A stretch of 64,000 nt of DNA from Litsea cubeba. Taxonomy: Eukaryota > Streptophyta > Magnoliopsida > Laurales > Lauraceae. This document shows positions 48,876 to 59,480 of the stretch, piece after piece. Positions within the stretch are counted from its first letter, which is position 1, and each line of letters opens with the position of its first letter. The position numbers and the translations under genes are program-made. A model generated the notes under the pieces. That model did not search any database and was not told where the DNA came from. It worked only from the letters and a program-made list of their open reading frames with translations. The DNA lies in the NCBI GenBank assembly GCA_012931725.1, contig CM022948.1, positions 42,622,685 through 42,686,684 of the forward strand. Reading direction: 5' to 3'.

Positions 48876-50660
48876 TACAATCACATCAGCATTGTGTCTC
48901 TGGACCATGGGGGACATTGTCAGTCCTAATTGAGGCGCATCACATCAATTGTATGTCTTTGATGGAAAATGGACCTCACAGCATGTTGTTGTCCTTGCAA
49001 TGATCTTTTGATGGCTAAACTGATGATCAATGTCCACAAAAGATAAAAGATTAGAAAAAACAAGTGGAAAAGGGGCAGGATGAGACATTAATCAACAGTG
49101 GGGCCCATCTTCTTAAATCTAAGCCTCTCAAAATAACACCAATCAGAGTAGGACCCACCGTCAAATTAATCATCTGAACACTTTAAGACTTGTTGAGTGC
49201 AAGAAATCTTTGATGGGGAACAAATTTTATATTTGGCTATGGTTATTAGTGATATCCATCCAAGTGGGTCTCATATGATGATGTGTGGTTAAGTAACAAA
49301 TCGAGTTTATTAATTTAAGGACCACCTTGACATTGACCGGAATTGATCAAAACGACACTAGGAAGTGGACAAGAATAGGAGGAAGTGAATCCGACGCATA
49401 TTGGCTCATGTGCCATCCTATTCTCTTACGTCGTCTTATGTTACCGAACCGGTCCGGCCTATGGGGATTGGATTAGGATCTGGTGGGATAATCTTAACAT
49501 AACAGTGTCATTTTTTAATCCAAGCACATTGGACTGCCTCAATGAATTGTAGGGGCCCACATTTTATTTTAATTAGAGAAATATTTGCCATTAGACTCAA
49601 CAATATCATGAGAAAAACGAGATTCGCCATTGATGAAGACACAATCATCTTACACACCTACCAATCCAAAGAGTCCGGATCCCTTGTTTCGAATACTTTT
49701 TTCAACGATTCAGGGAGCCACCAGTATAGGGATAGAATTGGCTTTCTCTTTTTTAAGGGCTCTAGAAGGCCACCCGTATCAACCAAAAGAATGCTTTCAT
49801 GTGAATCAGTTGGATAAGTAAAGGTGAACTTCATTGGTGTGAAACTCACTCGCTTACATTGAAACTCCTTTTAAGGAGTACAAAATCAATCATTTTTTTT
49901 ATAAAATAATGTGCTGATTCTGTTGTAGCATGGGGGTGACAGAGAATGGGTTTCTCTGCATGATTTTAGGGAGCTTTGTTGGCACCATAATTTTTACTCT
50001 TCCCACCGATTTACTCTCCACACCAAATGTATAACATTTGAAATTTTTGTATTTTACTTTCTTCACCCACCAAAATACCCAAACTACCCCCTTCCCATTT
50101 ACACTTCCCCGGCCTCCTCTTTAGCCACAACTCTATTCACCGATGCATCACTCTTTTCACTGATGCGCACACATAGTGATTGGACGGGCATTCAGCTCTT
50201 ACACACAGCCATGTGAGGGACAGACTTCTTTTGTGACCGAACATCCATTTTCATCTAGGGTAAGCTCATCTTCCCTCTTCATCATTTTCATTGTCTTATT
50301 TTTGTAAATAGGTCATTCAAGCAACTATTTTGGGGATGCATATGCTTTGATAGTTATTATAGAATGAATTTATTTGCATAGTATTCCCACTGGTACTGTT
50401 GTGTTCTTGAAAAAAAAAATTCTCTGACACCGCGATCTATTCGGTCATGAAAGACCGGATGTATTAGTAATGTTAGCACACTATTGTTCGAACACTTAAT
50501 GGATGTTCGAGAATTATTTTTGAACATTACTGCTAATGTTCGAATATTATATTTCGAACAATAGTTAAGTGTTCGAAAATTAAATGTCGTACATTCAACG
50601 CGAGTTCGAAAAAACAGTGCCGAACATTTGTTTTTGACACTCTTCTTCTACTTTTTTATA
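48876..50660. repeat. Duplication arm B (empty-site paralogue)
   Basis: This 1.8-kb stretch aligns with 1-379, 3174-4480 and 28709-28790 in that order. It lacks the copia solo LTR and E1 and shows one copy of each target site (ccaag near 49263, taaat near 50575). It begins 350 bp upstream of the carbonic anhydrase ATG, so it is probably that gene's upstream region. No coding sequence is supported. Confidence 0.9.
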
Positions 50661-50785
50661 TAAAAAGTCAAAGAATTTCATGTCAAACAACTAAAAATAA
50701 AATACCATCATAACTCACTTATATTTTATTTTCTCTTTATTTCACTTGATTTTAAAAATAAATTACCAAACAGGCCCAGCCGGGT
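50640..50785 (-). repeat. MITE-like repeat, partial copy
   Basis: On the - strand it starts GGGCCTGTTTGGTAATTT and shares AAAATCAAGTGAAATAAA and GTGAGTTATGATGG blocks with the element at 52103-52385. Only one end is clear. Confidence 0.6.
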
Positions 50786-52102
50786 AGTTAAAAAGAGAAT
50801 ACTATGATATATTTCTCTAGCTTAAAAAAATTGCAGTTAAAAAGAATCAAACAACAGAGAAAAAGATTTTAGGCTATTTTATTGGCAATGGCAATTATTT
50901 GCTTCAATGCGACAAATGGGTCACTTTTCTTCTAATTAAGTAGACCACTAATCTGATGGGACCCACCAGGATGGGTCATGCCCTCAACGCTGGCTCCACC
51001 ATGATGCAATCAATGGATATTTCACCTTACCTTTTTTCTTTTGAAATTCTGAATGGAATGTTGGCTCAGCTGTCACTTGGATGCTACCGGTTGGCACATG
51101 TAAGATCCCTCCAACAGAAAATAAAATAAATGCTGTCAGATAAAAAAAAAAAAAATGTAGTGCATCCTGTTACACCACAAAATGGAGTGAATGGAGGCAT
51201 TCCCATAAAGCACTTTGTTCAAAGTGGTATCCACCATCGTATTGAACAGTAAAGATGATAATGATTTGGAAAGTGAGTTCATCATGTCTTGCTGCACTGT
51301 TTAAATCCAAAGTTGAATATCAATCTGATGAGTTTGATGTTAGAGAACACCAACATTCATGGAATAATATGATCAGTCCCCACAGAGGACATCTCTAGGG
51401 GATATACTTCACTTTGGGTCATTCCACCCAAAAAAAATTGGGTGGCTCTATGAAACTTTATGAACTCAGACTCATCCCCAACATTTGATCCGGATCCCTA
51501 ACAATGGATCTGAATTTTAAATTGCCCCAAAAGCTGGACCCAGGCCATGAAGTCAACATTAGAGACATCAATAAGTTAGGACTCCTAATTCAGAAATACA
51601 TTTAAAGTTAAATTTCATCACTCGAATTAATCTTTAACCATTAGATTAATAACTGTTGAATTAAAGTAACTCACACAAGGGCCACCCCAAGGGAGGAGCC
51701 TTGTAAAGGCACATGCATGGATCATATTGACCAAGGTAGGCCACATGTACAGGGTAAGATGGTCATCATCAATATCGAGGAAAAAAACCTACTTTATATT
51801 TGTACCTATATAACGAAAAAATATATGATGGATTTTCTTTTTTCTTTTTAAAGGTAATAGTGTTGTATTAAAGTATAGACAAAATACAATGATGCATTCA
51901 TGTTTCTGAGCATTGTGAGCACAACTAGCTCACACTCTGGACAAGCCAAAAGTTTGTTTTATGGCCCACCTTAAATTAAGGCAGGCCTTTCCCACAACTA
52001 GGGAGTGGCATGAGTTACTGAAAACATGGTTATAAATAGGATTTAGAGAAAAAGTAGAGCTCATAAAACCAGCCTCAATAAATCAGCTCTATAAATCCAT
52101 GG
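50786..52102. other. Intergenic stretch, nothing recognised
   Basis: AT-rich intergenic DNA with short poly(A) and no coding frame, RNA gene or repeat end that I can support. Confidence 0.6.
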
Positions 52103-52385
52103 CCAGTTTGGCACTTTACTTTTAAAATCAAGTGGAGTGAAGTGAAATAAAAAATATGAATAAAAAATATAGTGAGTTATGATGGTATTTTATTTTTAGT
52201 TGTTGAGGATAGAATATTGTTAACTTTTGGTATGAGAAATGGAGTTTTTTTTAGTCTTTTAGTGAGTAATTGTTGTTGCTTTTTTACTTTTTGTTGGAAA
52301 AGTTGGAGAGAGTATGAATAAAATATAAGTGACTTTTTGACATTACTTTACTTGACTTTAAAAGTAGAAATACCAAACTAGGTGA
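52103..52385 (+). mobile_element. MITE (about 280 bp) with imperfect TIRs
   Basis: The left end CCAGTTTGGCACTTTACTTT and the right end (read on the - strand, CTAGTTTGGTATTTCTACTT) are imperfect inverted repeats of about 30 bp. The internal sequence is AT-rich and non-coding. The CAGTTTGG-type end suggests a hAT-related MITE, but no clean TSD was seen. A partial relative lies at 50640-50785. Confidence 0.6.
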
Positions 52386-53230
52386 GCCCCACTCTATATA
52401 AACCAAATCTCTCTCTCTCTCTTATTATTTTTTTTTCTATTTTTTTTATTGAAATATAAACCAAACCTTTCAAAAATCACTGCCCACTAATGCATGAGTT
52501 GCTCTTACTATCAGATCAATCATACCTACAACAGGTGATTAAAATACAAAAATGTAAAGGGAGTAAGTGTGAGAGGTTCGATCATCAATGGTTAGGATAA
52601 TAAGATGGAACTACTTCTTTTTCCAATATATATGAACTAGAAACATGAGTTTCACTCAGATCGTACGTCACACTAAAGCAGAAAATGCACTGCTCTCTTT
52701 AGTTCTCTTCCTTTCATATATCCTAATTTCATTCTACAAAGGAAATTCTCTTTGCTATTGTCCAAGTTTAGTTATTCTAAGGGCGCAAATTGGCACATAC
52801 TATTGCCCAATTCAAGCCCTACCTAAATTGCAAGCAGGTTAACCCAAAACTGAGCTAACCCCAATGAATCTGAATATACACTACTCAAGCCTGGCCCAGG
52901 TTTGTGAAATCCACAAGTACAATCTGAATTGAGTTGGTTGACTCAAGTTGGTCGGGTCCTCGATTTTCAAGTTTAGTTTGCCTTCTGAGGTACTAAAACA
53001 AAGAGCTTTCATGAGGGTAGATCCTCTACAACAGATTTATAAATGAAGCACTAGGGGCCCCAGCAAAAAGAGGAGAAGGAAAGAGTGGTTGGTATGCACT
53101 ATGCACCCACAAGAAACTAAAGTTTATGTGACTTTCTAAAGATAAGCAAGAGGCTGGGAATGAAATGCATTAGAAGACACTTGACCAAATGGATAATGCT
53201 ATGCAATTTAAAATTTGAAGTAATGGATCT
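52386..53230. other. Intergenic flank of E2
   Basis: It contains a CT repeat near 52410 and AT-rich sequence. The 65-codon frame at 52645-52842 has no recognisable features and no promoter context, so no gene is called. Confidence 0.55.
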
Positions 53231-54174
53231 TGTAGGTGCAGAAAATAATGACCCACAATAAGAGGGTGCCTTATAGGACTTATCCGAGAAGATGATGGTG
53301 TCTGGGAATGTCTGGATGCCGTCCGGAAACCTGAAAGAGAGTAGCAAACGGTCAGAGAACCCTGGCCTGAGCGGCGCAAGGCTCTCCGATGCCAAAGTCA
53401 GTGTGGGAACTGGAACAATGGAAGGAGAGGAAGAAGAGAGACAGAGTAAGGGCTCTGTGAATGAGATTATGCGTACCTTGCATGGTGTATGGGGTTCTAT
53501 TTATAGAGGTTTGGATCGTATCTTTCAGAGAATATCTTGGTGTGGGTCCCATGATTCGACTGGGAAGTCATGATCAGCCCACAAAGTAATAAATGCAGTC
53601 TAATCCGGCCCACTCAGCATTTAATGCTAGTCGGGTCAGCCCACATTGCATTAAATGCGTGTCTTGTTGGGCCAGATTGTGTTGGGCGCCTTTGGCGGTT
53701 GGAGTACCAGCGGATCTGCCCTCGGGCCTTGCCCTGATGTGGCCTCAGCCGCTGGATGTTGCCATGTCAGCGATCTGGTGAAGATAGCGGGCGGCTGGAT
53801 GTCGTGTCTGTCCCACTAGCTCGTGACCCTATCCCTCCACGTGCCTGGTGACGTGGGGGATGAGGGGCGCAGGTGAAGGTTCTTTCTTGCTTCGGTTACT
53901 GTCCTGGCTTCTTCAGCCGAGGTGGCTTTAGCCGAGGTAGGGCTCTCTGCGGAGATGGCATCCGGGGTGGACTCTTTGCCGAGATGATGCCCGAGGTGGT
54001 TCAGTTCGGCGCTTGTGGCATGGAGATGCTTGATGTCGGCCAAGGCCTCTGCCCAGGTAGCCGGGATGAGATCGGTGCCACGTAGATGGCACGCGGATGG
54101 CACGTGAGAATGCTTAACCCCATCTGATGGCTGTGATTAGCTTAATCCTGTAGCTCTGGAAATCTCCCCACACA
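53231..54174 (-). repeat. E2 3' LTR
   Basis: On the - strand it starts TGTGTGGGGAGATTTCC at 54174, right after the polypurine tract. A TATA box (TATAAATA) is at 53498-53505, about 260 bp before the end. The 3' boundary is taken as CACCTACA at 53231, but the inner TG/CA at 53237 is also possible. No second LTR is available in the window for comparison. Confidence 0.75.
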
Positions 54175-54187
54175 ATTGCCCCCTAGC
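54175..54187 (-). other. E2 polypurine tract
   Basis: On the - strand AGCTAGGGGGCAAT directly precedes the 3' LTR start, as expected for plus-strand priming. Confidence 0.8.
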
Positions 54188-54503
54188 TTCTGAGCTCGCG
54201 TAGAACGTCAGTGTCGTGAGGTCGGGAGCTATGTGCCGGGTCTATCTGTAGGAGAAAGCCTCTTTCGGCCCATGACTCGCTGTCGCTTTGGATGTTCGAG
54301 GTAATAAATGGCGTCCCCTATTCAATGCTGAGGACAGTTCGACGGCTCCACGCGTCATCTCCTGGCTGGTTGTCTGTCTCCTCGAGGTCGTACGCGCCGT
54401 CTCGTCAGGGGCGTAATCAATTTTTGAAATGATTCGCGCGAGATCCCAGGGAGGCGCCCCTTGGCACGCCCAATGAGGGCTTCTGGAAAGGGGGCCTCTC
54501 TGC

Positions 54504-54511
54504 TATATATA
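54504..54511 (+). promoter_or_regulatory. TATA box of the E2 antisense gene
   Basis: TATATATA lies about 215 bp upstream of the antisense gene's ATG (54727) and about 330 bp inside the element from the 3' LTR. A possible leader intron donor (CCGTAAGT) is at 54664. Confidence 0.6.
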
Positions 54512-54726
54512 GGGCAGTCGAGGTCTGCTTTACCCTTCGTTTGCGATTCTGAATCAGAGGCGAGCGTCAGAGGTGGGCAAGCTACTGTGAGGGAGCTTCA
54601 TCTGAGGAGTGGTGCGCTGCTGAAGTTGAGTCTCTTTGCTGCCCAGCATCTTCGTTCTGCTTCCGTAAGTTCCTTCTGCCTTGCCTCTTCTTCTGCGGGT
54701 TCCTCTGTTTTTAGATTGGGATAAGA

Positions 54727-56830
54727 ATGGGGATTTATAGCCACTGGTTAGAGGGCGAGGCAGCGATCGAGGGTTTCAGGTTGGCCTTTAGGGTCCCTGC
54801 TGATGTCCAAGTCAGGGGTGCTGAACCCCTTGGCTACAATCCTCGCGATTTTTCGGGAGGCTGGATGCCTTTTCCGCTGGTGGCTGTGATAGAAGGCGGG
54901 GTCCGATTCCCCCTTCACCCACTTCTCAGGAGGTGCCTTAGTCAGTGGCGTCTTTGCCCCTGCCAACTGCTGCCGAATGCCTTCAAGATCGTGATGGGCA
55001 CGGTCAAGTTGAATGAGGTCCTGGGCACCGACTTCGGCGTCTTCGACCTTGAGGACGTCTATGACATATGCAAGTCCGGGGATTCTTATTATCTCCGGGC
55101 TAAGCCAGGCCGGGACGGCTTCGTCCGATACTTGGAGGATTCGAGCAAGTATGCTGGAGACGATCTTCTGTACGTCTCGGGGAACTGGGAGTTTGGGGAG
55201 GCCGACACCGATAGAGGCTACCAGGTTCCTCGCCACTTCGGTACCATTCCAAGTAAACACCCTTCGTTTCTTTTCTTTTTTCATAAGTTTCTTTTTGTTC
55301 TGCCGTGCTAATGCTTCTGATTGTTGCAGCTTTGAAGGAGAGGAAGCGGGCTGCCAGATACATCTGGAAGAGGAACGAGGCCTGGCTCCGCCTGGTGAAG
55401 CGATACAGCGGTCATGACGGCAGGGCGGCATGGTCGCTGCTAGGGTATCAGCCGAAGTACCGCGGTTATCTGAGGGGCACCGTAGAGCCGATCCAGAGTG
55501 AAGGTGCCGGATCCGAGGTCGGTCAGGAGCAGGCCGGTCCGGAGGTCGCAGAACCCTCACGGGTGTCGTCCGACGTTAGGGCAACGTCTGGAACCCTAGC
55601 TTCCACATCGGGATCGAGACTTCCCCAGGTCTCAGGAAGGGAATCGAGTCAACCTGCCCGATCTCCCTCGCCAGGCTCCGAGATGAGGCACAACAGGCGT
55701 TTGTCCTTCGAGGATCTCAAGGCTTTGGCGCTTGGAGCGGAGGACGCCCGAGCCCCCCAGGAGCCGGTAAATTCTCCGAGGCATCCGTCTCCGAGGGCTC
55801 GGGTGGTTTCTCCTGCAGAGGTGGCGGAGGTTCTCGCGCCCCCTAGCCCTGTTGATCCGGGGGTACGCCCGCCCCCGGCTGAGGTTGAGCGGGAGGAAAC
55901 TCGGCCGCTGAAGATGCCGAGGACTGACGTGGGCCCTAGCTCGGCTGCTGCCTCGTTGCCGCAGGGGCCGCCGTTATGGGAGCCGAGCTTCATGCTTGGG
56001 CCGGGGAGGCCGATGACGATGGAGGATTGCATTCTTCACAAGATCGATCTCCCGGTCCTCGAGGCCCTAGGGCGAGCCTGCGCCCTTCCCCGGGACATGG
56101 AGCGGCTGGATAAGTACAGCGATCAGAAGCTGATCCTGTCGATGTTGCAGTCCAACTTCGTGGTAAATCTTCATTTCCCTTCGTCAAACCAGCGATTTAG
56201 CGTCTGACGCTCTTTGGATCTAACACGTACGTCTCTTTTCTTTGACAGGCGGCACAGAAGTCCATGGCCGTTGCTGACAGGATCCGCAGGTACAGCGCGG
56301 ACGTTGCCGAGCTGTCCGTGGAGAAGAATGGCCTGCAGGAATCCCTGGACGCCGTTAGCCAGAAGTTAGCCAGGGTGGAAGAGGAGTACGCGGCGAAGCT
56401 CGAGCAGGTGAGGGAAGAAGCCGAGGCGGAGAGGACTAGAGTGGCCGAGCTCGAGGTCTCCATCTCGAAGATGGGAGACGATTACGCGGCCCTACTTCAA
56501 GCCGAGTCCAAGAGGGCGGACGAGGCCGAGGTGAAGCTTGAATCCGAGTCCAAGAGGGCGGATGAAGCCGAGGCGAAGCTCGAGTCCGAGTGCGATGCTG
56601 CGTTCGAGGATGCCAAAGTGCAGGTCACCGCCCACTACAAGGAAAGGGTTCTTGTCGTGAGGGATAAGGCCTGGGCGAAAGGGTGGCTTGCCGGCCTGAA
56701 GGAGGTCGGGGTCTCGGAGGGCCACCCCTCCTTTCGGGAGCCTCCTCCGTACACGCTTCCGGTGCCGACCTCTGCCCGTCCATCCGGCGAAGCTTCTGAT
56801 GCTGCAGCCCGTGCAACTGACCGGTCATGA
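54727..56830 (+). CDS. E2 antisense gene, three exons, 'putative gypsy-type transposon' family
   Basis: Exons 54727-55252, 55330-56162 and 56249-56830 join through GT-AG introns (77 and 86 bp) into an open 1941-nt frame (646 aa). Exon 1 has the region RFPLHPLLRRCLSQW and LCPCQLLPNAFKIVMG, the signature I associate with Pfam PF04195 (putative gypsy-type transposon). Exon 2 opens with RAARYIWKRNEAWLRL and becomes a Pro/Ser/Glu-rich disordered linker. Exon 3 is a long Glu/Lys/Ala coiled coil with repeated ESKRADEAE-type units, then KGWLAGLKEVGV. The gene is antisense to gag-pol between the integrase and the 3' LTR. No catalytic motif is seen and its role in the element's life cycle is unknown. 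The unbroken frame argues for recent selection or a young insertion. Confidence 0.88.
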
Positions 56831-57340
56831 CCTCGGGACCTCGGGATCTTCGCTTTCTTGCTTTTTGCTCTGTAATTTTCTTCAATTTGTATTTGCTGAA
56901 CACTGTAATGAGTGAGACTTTAATACAATTGAAGGTTTCTTCAGATACTCGCGCTTCTCTCTTTTAAGCCTGGTACTTTGATGCCTGAGTTCGGCAGAGT
57001 GCTCCTTGTGACGGAACATTAGGACTGTGTGTCGAGTAGTCTTCTTGGGTGCTAGCGTCGATACTCCGTACCTTAGGTGATTTTCTTTGGTATCCGCGCT
57101 GATCCTCCGTATTTTAGGTGATCTTCATTGGTATTTGCGCTGATCTTTCGTATCTTGGGCGATCTTAAATAGCAATAAACATGGTGGCGCGGTTGACGAG
57201 GGAATCGGACGGATGTCTCCACGTGGCGCCATAGGGATCGCTGGTTGACTGTCGCACGTCCCCAGTAACGTGTGGGAGACTTCGCCCCCATAACTCCTTT
57301 TGGAGACTGAGCCTTCTCCTCCCTATAAATAGGGGTGGCA
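56831..57340 (+). other. Spacer after the E2 antisense gene, with 41-bp tandem repeats and a second TATA box
   Basis: The likely 3' UTR and polyadenylation area is near 56870-56940. 57060-57170 holds three degenerate units of about 41 bp (cgctgatcctccgtattttaggtgatctt-like). TATAAATA lies at about 57323, upstream of a further + strand ORF. Confidence 0.55.
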
Positions 57341-57348
57341 AGCTTGCC

Positions 57349-57831
57349 ATGGGAGGAGAAAAGAACATAGCAGTAGGAATTATGTCCGGGAGGTGTCCGA
57401 AGTTATTTGATCCGGGGGGAACCCTGCGCCGTCGGACGGCTATCCCTGAGGGGGGAAGGCTGTCGTGGTCTGCGCGCTCTCTGAAGGAACTCCCCGTGGG
57501 CCACGCGCTCTCTGAACGCGGGTTCATGACCATCCGCCCTTGGCCAGACAGAGTGAGGATGCACTGCAGGGGGGCGGTGGCGCGTTCTCGTCCGACGCGG
57601 CCCTGTGCGCCCGTCGTATGGAAGGCGGGATGGGGCCCCGCTGGTCCGGGAGGTTTCTTCAAGCTTGGCTGGTCCCATTGGCCGCCGAGGGTGTTGCAGA
57701 GCCCAGCGAGGTCCAGGGTCGCTCAGAACCTCCAGGCGGCGATCCGGCGTCCTCGAGCCTTCTGCCTGAAGAGTTGGCGAAGATCAGAGTCTCCTAGCCT
57801 TTATCCATTTTCTGTTTTTAGAGGACTGTGA
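57349..57831 (+). CDS. Possible second antisense ORF of E2
   Basis: This 160-codon frame begins with ATG 20 bp after a TATAAATAGG box, which is too close for a normal leader, so the internal ATG at 57382 is the more likely start. It is Arg/Pro/Gly/Trp-rich and I recognise no domain. An overlapping frame (to 57797, ending in ELAKIRVS) is also open, which weakens the case for either. After the ORF a T-rich, gene-end-like stretch follows. It could be a non-coding transcript or a decayed gene. Confidence 0.33.
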   Translation: MGGEKNIAVGIMSGRCPKLFDPGGTLRRRTAIPEGGRLSWSARSLKELPVGHALSERGFMTIRPWPDRVRMHCRGAVARSRPTRPCAPVVWKAGWGPAGPGGFFKLGWSHWPPRVLQSPARSRVAQNLQAAIRRPRAFCLKSWRRSESPSLYPFSVFRGL

Positions 57832-58146
57832 TCCTCCTTTCTGTATTTTGCTTTCTGTTCTGTATTTCTTGCAATGAAGCAGTTTTCAATGGATAAGAAG
57901 GAATTCTCTGGTTACCCAAACTGTGTACAGTGCTTTTGAGTTCTTTTTCTCATTTCTTTGCGCTGTTCCGGAATGCTTGGGTTTTTGTTTGAATGCTGGC
58001 ACTGACCTCGGCCGAAAGGACTGGCTTTGGCCGAGACGAGCTGCATTGTGCCGAAGTGGATCCATTCCGTTGGCCTTGGCTCGGCGAAAGTGAGTTCGGC
58101 AATGATTTTTGAGGGGTGTAGAAACCCTGATCTTTGGAATCCGGCC

Positions 58147-59166
58147 GAGTGTCCGAACTCGAGGCCTTCTCCAGGGCCCAAGGCCAGGAGCTTTAGGAAA
58201 CGACCGAGTGTGGACTCGAGGCCTTTCCCAGGGCGGTGGGCCCAATCTCGGCTGAGTGTGAACTCGAAGCCTCTCCATGGCCCAAGGCCAGGAGCTTTAG
58301 GAAACGACCGAGTCTGGGCTCGAGGTCTTTTCCAGGGCGGTGGGCCCAATCTCGGCTGAGTGTGAACTCGAAGCCTCTCCATGGCCCAAGGCCAGGAGCT
58401 TTAGGAAACGACCGAGTCTGGACTCGAGGCCATTTCCAGGGCGGTGGGCCCAATCTCGGCTGAGTGTGAACTCGAAGCCTCTCCATGGCCCAAGGCCAGG
58501 AGCTTTAGGAAACGACCGAGTCTGGGCTCGAGGTCTTTTCCAGGGCGGTGGGCCCAATCTCGGCTGAGTGTGAACTCGAAGCCTCTCCATGGCCCAAGGC
58601 CAGGAGCTTTAGGAAACGACCGAGTCTGGACTCGAGGCCATTTCCAGGGCGGTGGGCCCAATCTCGGCTGAGTGTGAACTCGAAGCCTCTCCATGGCCCA
58701 AGGCCAGGAGCTTTAGGAAACGACCGAGTCTGGACTCGAGGCCATTTCCAGGGCGGTGGGCCCAATCTCGGCCGAGTGTGAACTCGAAGCCTCTCCATGG
58801 CCCAAGGCCAGGAGCTTTAGGAAACGACCGAGTCTGGGCTCGAGGTCTTTTCCAGGGCGGTGGGCCCAATCTCGGCTGAGTGTGAACTCGAAGCCTCTCC
58901 ATGGCCCAAGGCCAGGAGCTTTAGGAAACGACCGAGTCTGGACTCGAGGCCATTTCCAGGGCGGTGGGCCCAATCTCGGCTGAGTGTGAACTCGAAGCCT
59001 CTCCATGGCCCAAGGCCAGGAGCTTTAGGAAACGACCGAGTCTGGACTCGAGGCCATTTCCAGGGCGGTGGGCCCAATCTCGGCTGAGTGTGAACTCGAA
59101 GCCTCTCCATGGCCCAAGGCCAGGAGCTTTAGGAAACGACCGAGTCTGGACTCAAGGCCATTTCCA
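58147..59166. repeat. 104-bp tandem array in the E2 3' region
   Basis: About ten head-to-tail units of 104 bp, each with ggccaggagctttaggaaacgaccgag-type sequence and aatctcggctgagtgtg. Two unit variants alternate: A (gggctcgaggtcttttcc) and B (ggactcgaggccatttcc). Because the unit lacks stops, both strands show repeated 75- to 97-codon frames starting every 104 bp. These are not genes. Confidence 0.93.
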
Positions 59167-59400
59167 GGGCGATGGGCCCGTGTGTCCCAGACACGGGGCT
59201 TTAGGAAAGGCTGAGTGTAGGAACTCGAAGCCATTTCCAGGGCGTAGAGCCTGTGTGTCCAAGACACGGGGCTTTAGGAAAGGCTGAGTGTAGGAACTCG
59301 AAGCCATTTCCAGGGCGTAGAGCCTGTGTGTCCAAGACACGGGGCTTTAGGAAAGGCTGAGTGTAGGAACTCGAAGCCATTTCCAGGGCGTAGAGCCTGT
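59167..59400. repeat. 73-bp tandem repeat next to the 104-bp array
   Basis: Three units of 73 bp share ccaagacacggggctttagg and gaactcgaagccatttcc. The gctttaggaaa and catttccagggcg parts are shared with the 104-bp unit, so the shorter unit probably derives from it. Confidence 0.85.
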
Positions 59401-59480
59401 GTTGCCGGAGTCGACCAGAGAGAGACAGATTGACGACAAGGCAAAAGCTGCTTTTATTGATTCTGAAGTTCATTACATCT

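Noticed and set aside
54748..55560. 270-codon frame on the - strand
   Set aside because: It is the shadow of exons 1-2 of the spliced + strand gene, which has domain, splice sites and promoter support.
58193..59110. Series of 75- and 97-codon frames on both strands, spaced 104 bp apart
   Set aside because: They restart in every repeat unit and reflect a stop-free 104-bp tandem unit, not genes.
58147..59400. Regular repeats reminiscent of a CRISPR array
   Set aside because: Units are directly adjacent without unique spacers, and the context is a plant retrotransposon.
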